Program-made: the position numbers and the translations under genes
Notes under the pieces: model-generated
Seen by the model: only the letters and a program-made list of their open reading frames with translations
Databases searched by the model: none
What the model was told of the DNA's origin: nothing
Assembly (NCBI RefSeq): GCF_000423925.1
Contig: NZ_AUIX01000009.1
Location: forward strand, 146,918-210,917
Direction: 5' to 3'
DNA from: Butyrivibrio sp. VCD2006
GTDB lineage: Bacteria; Bacillota; Clostridia; Lachnospirales; Lachnospiraceae
DNA length: 64,000 bases
In this document: positions 10,061 through 18,946 of the stretch, one piece after another
Layout of the letters: the number at the start of each line of letters is the position of its first letter
How positions within the stretch are numbered: the stretch's first letter is position 1

Positions 10061-10099
10061 AAAAAGCCTTCTCTAAACTGTTGGAGAGGGCTTCTTTTA
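10061..10099 (+). terminator. Terminator
   Basis: GCCTTCTC at 10066-10073 pairs with GAGAGGGC at 10084-10091 (one wobble pair), followed by TTCTTTT. Confidence 0.75.
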
Positions 10100-10186
10100 T
10101 ATTGCATTTTTTATTATCTTCCAATATAATACGTAAGTTGATTACATTATTATTAGAAGAAACACGATCGGAGGTAGTTTTTCAAT

Positions 10187-11827
10187 ATGATCAGTGCAAA
10201 CAATGTCACACTTAGAGTTGGTAAAAAGGCTCTTTTTGAAGATGTTAATATCAAATTCACCGAGGGTAACTGCTATGGTATCATCGGTGCTAACGGAGCA
10301 GGAAAATCTACTTTCCTTAAGATATTATCAGGAAGACTTGAGACCACAAACGGAGATGTAGTAATAACTCCCGGCCAGCGTCTTTCATTCCTGGAGCAGG
10401 ACCACTTCAAATATGATGAGTTTACTGTTCTTGATACTGTTATCATGGGTAACGCCCGACTTTATGAGATCATGAAGGAAAAGGACGCTATCTATGCTAA
10501 AGAAGACTTCACAGATGAGGACGGAATCAGAGCCAGTGAGCTTGAAGCCGAGTTTGCCGAGATGAATGGATGGGAAGCTGAATCTGATGCAGAGAGCCTT
10601 CTTAACGGACTTGGAATCGAAACCGATCTTCACTATAAGCAGATGAGCGAACTTGATGGTAATCAGAAGGTTAAGGTGCTTCTTGCAAGAGCACTGTTCG
10701 GTAACCCTGATATCCTTCTTCTCGACGAGCCTACCAACCACTTGGATATGGATGCTATCGCATGGCTTGAGGAGTTCCTTATCAACTTTGAGAATACAGT
10801 TATCGTCGTATCCCACGACAGATACTTCCTTAATAAGGTATGTACCCATATTGCTGATATCGATTACAGCAAGATTCAGCTCTATGCAGGTAACTATGAC
10901 TTCTGGTATGAGTCATCACAGCTCATGATTCGTCAGATGAAGGAAGCAAATAAGAAGAAGGAAGAGCAGATCAAGGAACTTAAAGAGTTCATTGCTAGAT
11001 TCTCTGCTAATGCCAGTAAGAGTAAGCAGGCTACTTCCCGCAAGAAAGCCCTTGAGAAAATCGAGCTTGATACAATTAAGCCTTCTTCAAGAAAGTATCC
11101 TTACATCGATTTCAGACCTGAGAGAGAAATCGGTAATGAGGTTCTTACTGTTGATGGAATCAGTAAAACAATTAATGGTGAGAAGGTTCTTGATAAAATA
11201 TCATTTGTTGTTCAGCACGATGACAAGATAGCATTTGTTGGAGGAAACGAGCTTGCTAAGACAACTCTTTTCCAGATACTTACAGGTGAGCTTGAGCCCG
11301 ATGAGGGAACCTACAAGTGGGGTGTAACAACTTCACAGGCATATTTCCCCAAGGATAACTCTCATGAGTTCGATAATGATTACACAATCACCGAGTGGCT
11401 CACTGGCTATTCAGAGATCAAGGATGTTACTTATGTCCGCGGTTTCCTTGGCCGTATGCTTTTTGCAGGTGAGGATGGTGTTAAAAAGGTTAAGGTATTG
11501 TCCGGAGGTGAGAAGGTTCGCTGCATGCTCAGTAAGATGATGATCAGCGGTGCTAACTGCCTTATCTTTGATGAACCTACCAACCACCTTGATATGGAAT
11601 CAATCACAGCTCTTAACCAGGGTATGATCAAGTTCCCCGGAGTTGAGCTTTTTGCCTGCCGTGACCACCAGGTCGTTCAGACAACAGCAAACAGAATAAT
11701 GGAAATCCTGCCTGATGGCTCGCTTATCGACAAGCGTTCTACTTATGACGAGTACCTTGAGAGCGATGCAATGGCAAGAAAGCGTACAGTTTACAGTACT
11801 AACGAAGATGAAGATAATGATGACTGA
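10187..11827 (+). CDS. ABC-F family ATPase, YkpA/YbiT-like
   Basis: A soluble protein with two ATP-binding domains and no membrane segment. ABC-F proteins bind the ribosome and some protect it from antibiotics or rescue stalled translation. Domain 1 has Walker A GANGAGKST at residues 34-42 and LLLDEPTNHLD; domain 2 has the altered Walker A GGNELAKTT typical of the YkpA/YbiT branch, LSGGEKVR, and LIFDEPTNHLD. Between them is the charged, helical P-site tRNA-interaction linker (residues about 240-300). The last H-loop reads FACRDHQ rather than the usual SHDH, see findings. Codon use is that of a well-expressed gene. A resistance role is possible but not shown. Confidence 0.93.
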   Translation: MISANNVTLRVGKKALFEDVNIKFTEGNCYGIIGANGAGKSTFLKILSGRLETTNGDVVITPGQRLSFLEQDHFKYDEFTVLDTVIMGNARLYEIMKEKDAIYAKEDFTDEDGIRASELEAEFAEMNGWEAESDAESLLNGLGIETDLHYKQMSELDGNQKVKVLLARALFGNPDILLLDEPTNHLDMDAIAWLEEFLINFENTVIVVSHDRYFLNKVCTHIADIDYSKIQLYAGNYDFWYESSQLMIRQMKEANKKKEEQIKELKEFIARFSANASKSKQATSRKKALEKIELDTIKPSSRKYPYIDFRPEREIGNEVLTVDGISKTINGEKVLDKISFVVQHDDKIAFVGGNELAKTTLFQILTGELEPDEGTYKWGVTTSQAYFPKDNSHEFDNDYTITEWLTGYSEIKDVTYVRGFLGRMLFAGEDGVKKVKVLSGGEKVRCMLSKMMISGANCLIFDEPTNHLDMESITALNQGMIKFPGVELFACRDHQVVQTTANRIMEILPDGSLIDKRSTYDEYLESDAMARKRTVYSTNEDEDNDD

Positions 11828-11885
11828 TTTTTCAGATATCATATAAATTGTTAACAGCGCAAAGCGCCTAAAGGGAGGAGTAATT

Positions 11886-12755
11886 ATGCAGGAATACAGT
11901 CCGGTAAAAGAAGGAAAAGTACGTGAGATTTATGATGTGGGTGATGCCCTTATCATGGTAGCTACTGACAGAATCTCAGCATTCGACGTTATTCTTAAGA
12001 ATAAGGTTGAAAAAAAGGGTACAGTTCTTACCCAGATGTCAAAGTTTTGGTTTGACTATACTAAGGATATCGTAAGCAATCACATGATCAGCACAGATAC
12101 AGCTGATATGCCTGAATTTTTCAGAAAGCCCGAATTTACTGGAAACAGTATGCTCTGCAAGAAGCTTACAATGCTTCCCATCGAGTGCATTGTTCGCGGA
12201 TATATAACAGGAAGCGGATGGAACAGCTACAGGGAGAATGGCACAGTATGTGGTATAAAGCTCCCTGAGGGACTTAAAGAGTGCGATAAGCTCCCTGAAC
12301 CCATCTACACTCCTTCAACTAAGGCTGAGATCGGTGACCATGATGAGAATATCGATTTTGAGCGTTCTGTAGAAGTTCTGGAAAGAGACTTCCCCGGACA
12401 TGGACAGGAATATGCAGAGAAGCTTCGCGACTATACTATTGCACTTTATAAAAAGTGTGCTGATTATGCACTTACTCGCGGAATCATCATCGCTGATACC
12501 AAGTTTGAGTTTGGCCTTAACGAAGAAGGTGAAGTAGTGCTTGCTGATGAGATGCTCACTCCTGATAGCAGCCGTTTCTGGCCGGTAGAAGGATATGAGC
12601 ACGGTAAATCACAGCCCTCTTTTGATAAGCAGTTCGTAAGAGACTGGCTCAAGGCTAATCCGGAGAGCGACTATAACCTTCCTTCAGACGTAATCGATAA
12701 GACAATTGCAAAATATGAAGAAGCATATGAGCTTCTGACAGGCAAGAAACTCTAA
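11886..12755 (+). CDS. purC: Phosphoribosylaminoimidazole-succinocarboxamide synthase
   Basis: SAICAR synthetase joins aspartate to CAIR in purine biosynthesis, using ATP. It starts with EGKVREIYDVGDALIMVATDRISAFDVIL, the family signature (quoted here only as EGKVREIY and TDRISAFDV for recognition), and has CIVRGYITGSGW, STKAEIGDHDENI, ADTKFEFG and DEMLTPDSSRFWP, all the ATP- and substrate-binding motifs. The length of 289 residues is that of the long bacterial form. The start has GGGAGGAG upstream at a good distance. It stands alone, away from other pur genes, and ends in its own terminator. Confidence 0.97.
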   Translation: MQEYSPVKEGKVREIYDVGDALIMVATDRISAFDVILKNKVEKKGTVLTQMSKFWFDYTKDIVSNHMISTDTADMPEFFRKPEFTGNSMLCKKLTMLPIECIVRGYITGSGWNSYRENGTVCGIKLPEGLKECDKLPEPIYTPSTKAEIGDHDENIDFERSVEVLERDFPGHGQEYAEKLRDYTIALYKKCADYALTRGIIIADTKFEFGLNEEGEVVLADEMLTPDSSRFWPVEGYEHGKSQPSFDKQFVRDWLKANPESDYNLPSDVIDKTIAKYEEAYELLTGKKL

Positions 12756-12763
12756 TAATTTTA

Positions 12764-12811
12764 CCCGCTCCGGTATGTTGCTTTATTACATATTAGGAGC
12801 GGGATTTTTTT
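12764..12811 (+). terminator. Terminator of purC
   Basis: CCCGCTCC at 12764-12771 pairs with GGAGCGGG at 12796-12803, followed by ATTTTTTT. Confidence 0.85.
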
Positions 12812-12876
12812 GCTGCATTCTCTATGTTGGGAATGATTATTTTGCTGTATTTTCCATATTTGTAGCATTGATTTTT

Positions 12877-12885
12877 TGCTATAAT
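12877..12885 (+). promoter_or_regulatory. Extended -10 promoter of the TIR/RyR unit
   Basis: TGCTATAAT, an extended -10 box, lies about 30 bases before the TIR gene. No good -35 box is visible, as is allowed for extended -10 promoters. Confidence 0.5.
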
Positions 12886-12913
12886 ATGCAACTGAGGGGA
12901 ACTAAAAATATAA

Positions 12914-15900
12914 ATGGGGAGTTTTTTGGGGATGAGATATGATGCTTTTATAAGCTACAGGCATGCACCTCTTGATATGGAGGTTGCAAAGAAAATTCAC
13001 ACAGGACTTGAGACCTATAAAATACCGAGGTCAGTCCAGAACAAAACTGGGAAAAAGAAGATGGGCAGAGTTTTCAGAGATCAGGAAGAACTGCCCATAG
13101 GAAGTGATCTTGATGACAACATTTCCACGGCACTTGCCGAGTCAAAATATCTGATAGTCATCTGTTCTCCACGAACACCGGAATCTTACTGGGTATGTAA
13201 GGAAATAGAAAACTTCATAAAGATGCATGACAGAAATCATGTGCTCGCTGTACTTATTGAAGGAGAGCCTGCGGAGTCATTCCCGCCACAGCTCCTTACA
13301 GATGAGGATGGCAATCCTGTTGAGCCTCTTGCAGCCGATGTCAGAGGAGCAGATAAGAAGGAGAGAAATCATAAATATAAGACAGAACTCCTTCGTCTTG
13401 CTGCGCCTGTAATCGGATGCACATATGATGAGCTCAGACAGCGTCATAGAGAGCGTGTGATCAGAAAAACAGTTACTCTTGCTTCAGCTGCAGCAGGAGT
13501 AATTGCTGTGTCCGGAATGTCATTTGGTATATATAATGCTAATGTTGCGGCAAAGATGAAACAGCTTGCTAACGAGAAGAGTCAACTCGCTGATGAGAAA
13601 AGTAAGCTTGCCGAAGAGAAGAGCCAGATGGCTGATGAGATAACCGAGCAGTACAAGGGAAAGCAGGAAAATCAGTCAAGGTTCTATGCTGAAGAGGCTT
13701 TGTCATTATTTAACGCGGGTAATCGTGCGGACGCTGTCCTCGTGGCTAAAGAGGGGCTTCCCTCTGAAGGAAATGAGCGCCCTTACGTAGCAGAATCGGA
13801 ATATGCTCTTGCAACAACACTATATGCATACGATTGCGGTAAGAACGTATCTTTTGAAAGGAATCTGTCTCACTCTCTGCCAATTTCATACATGGAGAGA
13901 ACGGATGACTTTAAAAGACTTGTTACAATCGATAATGGTGGTAAGGTTTATGTATGGAATTCTGAGGACTGGTCACTTGAATTAACAATAGAACCAAGTG
14001 TAAACAGTAGTAACTATTTTGAATCTGTTGTATGCGCAGATGCTGATGATACAGGTCTCTATGTTGCTACAAGCAAAAGTCTTACAAAATATGGCTATGA
14101 TGGAAATGTAATATTCACAAAGGACTTTGATTCTTATATATCAAAGAGCGATGTTTTAATTGACAGGAATGAGATTTTTGTTGCCTGCTATGACGAGATA
14201 GTAAGGCTTAATCCTGAAAACGGCGATGTGATTTCAACTATTCCCAATAACAGTGATCTGTCATTCTCTAAAGAGGGACGATACTATAAGGCAGACGGAC
14301 TTTATATTATTGGTCATGGATTAAGTGATGAAGGGAACACCTTAGTATCATTTGTTGATCTTGATAACAATACGACTGTAGACACACAGGTGTCTACCGG
14401 CTTTATTCTGGATTTTTGTAAAACGGATAACGGCAATTATGCTTTCCTGAGCGGCAACTCCGATATGATCGAATCAGGAGTCACAGATATGATTGTCGAT
14501 CTGATTGATAAAAACGGTAACGTTCTGTGGTCAAAAAGAATAGATGCTAATGTAAGGGAAGTTTTGACCTTTGATTCAATCATAATGTCCCACTCATATG
14601 AGGAAGGCGGTAAAACGCAGAGTGATGTTGTTGTCACTATTGAGTCTGATGCCTTTACGCTGGATGAGGAAACAGGTGAAACCAGAGTGCGCTTTAATCT
14701 TCCCGGTCAGGCAAAAATGGTAGCGCTTTCATCCGGTAATTCTTTTGGAAGAGTTGGTTATAGATCGGGAAATATTGATTTCGTAAACTTTGAAACAGGA
14801 CAGATACACTCGGAATTCAATTTCCAGACTAATGCTTCAATCAGAGATTCAGTACTTTATAGTAATGCAATAGTTTTCAGCTCATTCTCTTCACCGGATT
14901 TACATGTTCTGACATGGCATGAAGCGCCTGATTCAGAGGAGTTCCTTAATTTTGACTACAATGTGAAATCATACAACGTTTCGCCTGATTCTGAGTATTT
15001 TTCCCTGGGGGCAGCTGAATTTGTAGGAGCGGTTACTATCTTTGACAAGAATGGGGAAGAAGTTTATACAACCGAAGATGATGCCGATGTTGATGCAGTA
15101 TTCTTCTCACAGGATAAAGCATATTTTGATGACAGAGGATGCTTTTGGGCTGTAGATCTTGCTCAAAAAAGTGCTGAGAAGATAATGCTTGCTGATTATG
15201 GTTTTGATTTTACTCTTTACGATATGTCTATATCTAAAGATGGAAAAACAGCTGCATTTTGGACATCGCACGATGCACTTATCTTTGATCTTGAGAATAA
15301 AACTAAAATTTGTCAGAGCAGGGCAGAGGGCAAAATAGGCTATATTATTCCGGCTTCGGATGGAAAAACAGTATATATTTCCGAGGCAGGAGAAAACCTG
15401 TACGCTTATGATTGTGTAGCAGAAGAAGCAACCTATGTTAAGGATGACATGTTCCGTACCATTTCTGATGGCTATGGATGTAAATTCATGGATCTAAGTA
15501 AGGATGGTAAGTACATTGCATTATGTTGCCTGGATGGTAAGATGAGAGTGGCTGATACAACAACCATGGAAACAGTTACAGAAATCGATATGGCTGCATA
15601 TTACTATCCGTTTGTTTCCTTCACGGATGATGGTAAACACCTTGTAATGCAGGGTGATGATTATAATGTTATTATCTGCGAGACTAAGACAGGCGAGATT
15701 GTAAGTAAAATGGAAGCAAACGGTCTTTTGAAATACATAGTCTGCGATGAAGACAGTGATATTCTTGCTGTTGCATTTGGCGGAGGCCTCTTGTTATACA
15801 ATACCAAAAGCTATGGCTGCGTCGCTTCTGTTGAAGAGGGACTGGTATATTTAGGAGGAGACAATTCAATACTCCTTACAAATGACCATAAGATTGTTAA

Positions 15901-16006
15901 TCGCATTCATTATAAGAACTATACAGAATTACTTGCTGAAGCAGATAAACAATTTGGTAATTCAACCTTAAGTGCCGAGAAAAAGTTACAATATAACATC
16001 AATTGA
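12914..16006 (+). CDS. TIR domain - transmembrane - beta-propeller protein
   Basis: 1030 residues in four parts. Residues 7-175 are a TIR domain: MRYDAFISYRHAP, a CSPRTPESYW segment, and Trp93/Glu97 in YWVCKEIE, placed like the catalytic WxxxE of NAD-cleaving bacterial TIR domains. One transmembrane helix follows (about 186-207, VTLASAAAGVIAVSG), then a heptad-like coiled coil built on LADEKSKLAEEKSQ (about 218-245). The rest, to the end, is a WD40-like propeller with blades such as SKDGKTAAFW and FTDDGKHLVMQG. The TIR domain would face the cytoplasm; the propeller then lies outside if there is only one helix. ATG at 12932 is an equally good start. It lies 31 bases before the RyR-domain gene, with no terminator between. 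The role is unknown; NADase activity is an inference from the motif. Confidence 0.88.
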   Translation: MGSFLGMRYDAFISYRHAPLDMEVAKKIHTGLETYKIPRSVQNKTGKKKMGRVFRDQEELPIGSDLDDNISTALAESKYLIVICSPRTPESYWVCKEIENFIKMHDRNHVLAVLIEGEPAESFPPQLLTDEDGNPVEPLAADVRGADKKERNHKYKTELLRLAAPVIGCTYDELRQRHRERVIRKTVTLASAAAGVIAVSGMSFGIYNANVAAKMKQLANEKSQLADEKSKLAEEKSQMADEITEQYKGKQENQSRFYAEEALSLFNAGNRADAVLVAKEGLPSEGNERPYVAESEYALATTLYAYDCGKNVSFERNLSHSLPISYMERTDDFKRLVTIDNGGKVYVWNSEDWSLELTIEPSVNSSNYFESVVCADADDTGLYVATSKSLTKYGYDGNVIFTKDFDSYISKSDVLIDRNEIFVACYDEIVRLNPENGDVISTIPNNSDLSFSKEGRYYKADGLYIIGHGLSDEGNTLVSFVDLDNNTTVDTQVSTGFILDFCKTDNGNYAFLSGNSDMIESGVTDMIVDLIDKNGNVLWSKRIDANVREVLTFDSIIMSHSYEEGGKTQSDVVVTIESDAFTLDEETGETRVRFNLPGQAKMVALSSGNSFGRVGYRSGNIDFVNFETGQIHSEFNFQTNASIRDSVLYSNAIVFSSFSSPDLHVLTWHEAPDSEEFLNFDYNVKSYNVSPDSEYFSLGAAEFVGAVTIFDKNGEEVYTTEDDADVDAVFFSQDKAYFDDRGCFWAVDLAQKSAEKIMLADYGFDFTLYDMSISKDGKTAAFWTSHDALIFDLENKTKICQSRAEGKIGYIIPASDGKTVYISEAGENLYAYDCVAEEATYVKDDMFRTISDGYGCKFMDLSKDGKYIALCCLDGKMRVADTTTMETVTEIDMAAYYYPFVSFTDDGKHLVMQGDDYNVIICETKTGEIVSKMEANGLLKYIVCDEDSDILAVAFGGGLLLYNTKSYGCVASVEEGLVYLGGDNSILLTNDHKIVNRIHYKNYTELLAEADKQFGNSTLSAEKKLQYNIN

Positions 16007-16037
16007 GTATTTAGTAAAAAACTAAGGATCAGATGGT

Positions 16038-17852
16038 ATGGAAAGTATTTTTATTATATTGATCGCGGGTACAATTTTCTTTTCGATTGCGCTGTGGCTT
16101 GCTGTGGATGCTGAACATGTATCCCAGTGGATGGAAATAGCATTTTTGATCGCTATCATGGGAGGACTTGGCATATATGGAACCATAAACTCCAATATAT
16201 ATGGAGCGCAACCTATAAGTGCTGTCCTGAGAACAGTTGTTGACCTGGGAAGAATGTTCGGAAATCCAGGTGGTGATAACTATGAAAAGTTCACCAGAAT
16301 TGTGGGAACGAGTCCTGTATTTACGACATTTTTCTGGACAATACATTTTTTTGCATACTATGCGTTAGTAAGTGCAATAGTTCTCTTCATCGGAAAAGAT
16401 GTATTAAGACGTCTTCGTATGTTCTTACTGCGGATTCGCGATGTAGAGATTATTTACGGAATAAATGAGCACACGATCGAAATCGGAAGAGAGCTTTTGA
16501 AAAACGGAAAAACATCAGTTGCTTTTATTGGAAACGGAACTGACTATGATGCAACTATTCGAAAGATGGGCGGAGTATGGTTTCCGGATAATGCGGAGGC
16601 AGTGCCTACTAAAAAGTTCTTAAAAAAGTTTTCAATAAAAAGAAACGATGGAAAAGTACGCCTTAGCGCTTTGTCTGATAATGAGGACCTTAATTACGAT
16701 TATGCTCTTAAGATGATGTATGCTTTAAAGGCACTTAATATTGATCCATCTCAGTCTGAGCTTGTACTTCTTGGACATGAAGATATTGAAAGCAACAATT
16801 TGCAGGCAGTAGGCGATAAATATGGATTCGGAAGTACCTACACATTCAATAAATCAGAGCTGACTGCCAGAATGCTTCTTAGAAAATATCCTGTAAGCGA
16901 TACGGTAAACTTTGATACAAACGGTAAGGCAGAGAACAATGTAGATATCGTAATAATTGGTTTTGGCCATGTCGGACAGGAGCTTCTTAAAAGAATTGTC
17001 GCATGCGGACAGTTTGAAGGCAGCAACTTTCAGGTGAAGGTTTTTGATCCTGATATCAGTAAAAAGGATGGCTTTTTCAAAGAACAATATGCTGAAATGC
17101 TCAGCAATTATGATATAAGCTTTGAGCCATACGATGGAAGAAGCAGCATGCTAACTGATTATGTGAAGAATAATTCAGATGCCATTACCAGTGTTTATAT
17201 TGCTGTCGGCAATGAGACAGCCGGAAGAGAGATGGCATATGGAATAATTGATATCATGATGAAGAATGGAAGATATGCACCTGTTTTCCAGTGCTGCGTT
17301 GATAAAGTCATTCTTTACAAAAATGACATGCGAAGCGAAATAACCAAAACCTTTGAACCTGCGATAATTTACGGAAGATCACTTGATAAGCTTGCAAAAG
17401 AAATAAATCATTTTTACAGAGGTGATTCTGAATCTGCCGATGAGCAGTGGAATAACTGTACATATTTCGACAGAATGAGCTGCAGAGCCAGTGCGGATTA
17501 TCTTTCAGGCTTGCTTCGCCAGGTTGGATTGACAGCTTTTGAGAAGCCGGGGGATGAGTGCATGGAGAACCTTGCCAAATCAGAGCATAAGAGATGGTGT
17601 GCTTTCCACTACTCAATGGGCTACAAGTGCATGACTAAGGAAGAAATAGGCAAACGCGCAGATCTATATCGAAACGACAATACTATCAGAATTACAAAAG
17701 ACAACAAAAACAAGCTTCATGCGTGTCTTATTCCATGGGATGAACTTGATGAATTATCAAGTTATGAGAACTCTGTGACCGGAAAAAACGTAGATTATAA
17801 GCAAATGGACAGAGACAATATAGTAACTATGATCAACTTGATATGCAAATAA
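16038..17852 (+). CDS. Membrane protein with two Rossmann domains and a RyR domain
   Basis: 604 residues. The N-terminus has about three hydrophobic segments (3-22, 33-52, 95-118). Two Rossmann-like regions follow: about 135-270, starting IIYGINEHTIEIGREL, and about 300-430, with IIGFGHVGQELLKRI giving the GxGxxG nucleotide loop of TrkA-N/RCK domains. The last 100 residues match the RyR domain pattern: LAKSEHKRW, a glycine-aromatic turn (MGYK), then HACLIPWDELDEL. The order membrane-RCK-RCK resembles ligand-gated potassium channels, but no TxGYG selectivity filter is present, so it may be a channel-like sensor instead. It has an AAGGA ribosome site and follows the TIR gene closely, so the two proteins likely act together. 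RyR assignment rests on motif reading only. Confidence 0.83.
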   Translation: MESIFIILIAGTIFFSIALWLAVDAEHVSQWMEIAFLIAIMGGLGIYGTINSNIYGAQPISAVLRTVVDLGRMFGNPGGDNYEKFTRIVGTSPVFTTFFWTIHFFAYYALVSAIVLFIGKDVLRRLRMFLLRIRDVEIIYGINEHTIEIGRELLKNGKTSVAFIGNGTDYDATIRKMGGVWFPDNAEAVPTKKFLKKFSIKRNDGKVRLSALSDNEDLNYDYALKMMYALKALNIDPSQSELVLLGHEDIESNNLQAVGDKYGFGSTYTFNKSELTARMLLRKYPVSDTVNFDTNGKAENNVDIVIIGFGHVGQELLKRIVACGQFEGSNFQVKVFDPDISKKDGFFKEQYAEMLSNYDISFEPYDGRSSMLTDYVKNNSDAITSVYIAVGNETAGREMAYGIIDIMMKNGRYAPVFQCCVDKVILYKNDMRSEITKTFEPAIIYGRSLDKLAKEINHFYRGDSESADEQWNNCTYFDRMSCRASADYLSGLLRQVGLTAFEKPGDECMENLAKSEHKRWCAFHYSMGYKCMTKEEIGKRADLYRNDNTIRITKDNKNKLHACLIPWDELDELSSYENSVTGKNVDYKQMDRDNIVTMINLICK

Positions 17853-17889
17853 TTATATAAAAAAACTATTGACATTTTATTTTTTTTAC

Positions 17890-17918
17890 TTGTCAAAAGC
17901 GTACTAAAATATTAAAAT
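17890..17918 (+). promoter_or_regulatory. Promoter of the glycerophosphodiesterase gene
   Basis: TTGTCA at 17890-17895 and TAAAAT at 17913-17918 with a 17-base spacer, 45 bases before the start codon. Confidence 0.6.
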
Positions 17919-17962
17919 ATCATGGGCGTGATAAAAAGATCGTCAGCAGGAAGAAAAATAAA

Positions 17963-18850
17963 ATGATTTTTAAAGTTTTGATTGTTATTTTACTGGTTCT
18001 TGCCGCTCTTTACTTACTGGCTATTATGCCGGGGATGAGCAAGAAGACCATATCTGAAAAACTGCTTGTACAGAATCTATATGCACACCGAGGATTGCAC
18101 GACAACCATACGGATGCACCTGAGAATTCTATGGCTGCATTTAGGAAGGCTGTCGAAAAAGGGTATGGAATAGAGTTGGATGTTCAGCTCACAAAAGACG
18201 GGATTCCCGTTGTTTTCCATGATTTTACATTGGCACGAGTTGCCAGATATGAAAAGGGCCATGAGGCCGCAGATGCCGTTAAAAACGAAGACGGCAGTTT
18301 GGGAGTAGCAGGTAAGGTTATAGACTACACCTATGAGGAACTATTACAGTTTCATCTTCTTGATTCAGATGAGAAGATACCGAGATTTGAAGATTTTCTC
18401 AATATGGTGGATGGGAGAGTACCACTCATTGTGGAGATTAAGATCGAGAGATTTGATCTTTCGGTTTGTCCCAAGGTTTATGATCTTTTAAGCAGATATA
18501 AAGGTGTTTATTGTGTTGAGTCTTTCAATCCGCTGGGACTGTACTGGTTAAAGAAAAATCACAACGAGATTTTCAGAGGCCAGCTCTCAGAGGAGTTTTT
18601 CCATGAAATCGACAAGGTGATGCACACACCGCTTTACATTATGCTTGCATTCCTGATTTTTAACTTCCTCACAAAACCTGATTTTGTGGCATATAACCAC
18701 AAGCATGCAGACAATTTGTCGAGGACGATCTGTCACAAACTTTACAAGAACACAGCGGCTGCCTGGACCATAAAAAGCCAGGAAGAGCTTGACAGAAACA
18801 GAGACAGATTCGACATCTTTATTTTTGAAGGATTTATTCCAAGTGTTTGA
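17963..18850 (+). CDS. Membrane-anchored glycerophosphodiester phosphodiesterase
   Basis: Cleaves glycerophosphodiesters, products of phospholipid breakdown, to glycerol 3-phosphate and an alcohol. One N-terminal transmembrane helix (residues 2-24) anchors it. The TIM-barrel motifs follow: [30 protein letters not shown] and [11 protein letters not shown] hold the catalytic histidines and the metal-binding Glu/Asp. KAWT-like [13 protein letters not shown] near the end matches the family's late barrel strand. Length of 295 residues is usual for the membrane form. It has its own promoter and stands alone. Confidence 0.93.
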   Translation: MIFKVLIVILLVLAALYLLAIMPGMSKKTISEKLLVQNLYAHRGLHDNHTDAPENSMAAFRKAVEKGYGIELDVQLTKDGIPVVFHDFTLARVARYEKGHEAADAVKNEDGSLGVAGKVIDYTYEELLQFHLLDSDEKIPRFEDFLNMVDGRVPLIVEIKIERFDLSVCPKVYDLLSRYKGVYCVESFNPLGLYWLKKNHNEIFRGQLSEEFFHEIDKVMHTPLYIMLAFLIFNFLTKPDFVAYNHKHADNLSRTICHKLYKNTAAAWTIKSQEELDRNRDRFDIFIFEGFIPSV

Positions 18851-18878
18851 TAATTACTATGCACGACATAGTTAATTA
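18851..18878 (+). repeat. Inverted repeat between glycerophosphodiesterase gene and ppdK
   Basis: TAATTACTATG pairs with CATAGTTAATTA (one bulged base) around a five-base loop. It directly follows the stop codon and may stop or protect the upstream transcript, but no T-run follows it. A second small hairpin (TTACCGA with TCGGTAA, 18911-18933) sits in the ppdK leader. Confidence 0.35.
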
Positions 18879-18946
18879 TAAAAAAATAGTAACATTTAAT
18901 GGAAAGGGTTTTACCGAATCGAATAATCGGTAAGAAAGGTAGTGAA

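Noticed and set aside
16038..17852. Membrane RyR protein as a classical potassium channel
   Set aside because: The membrane part has no TxGYG-type selectivity filter, so only the general RCK-like layout is supported.
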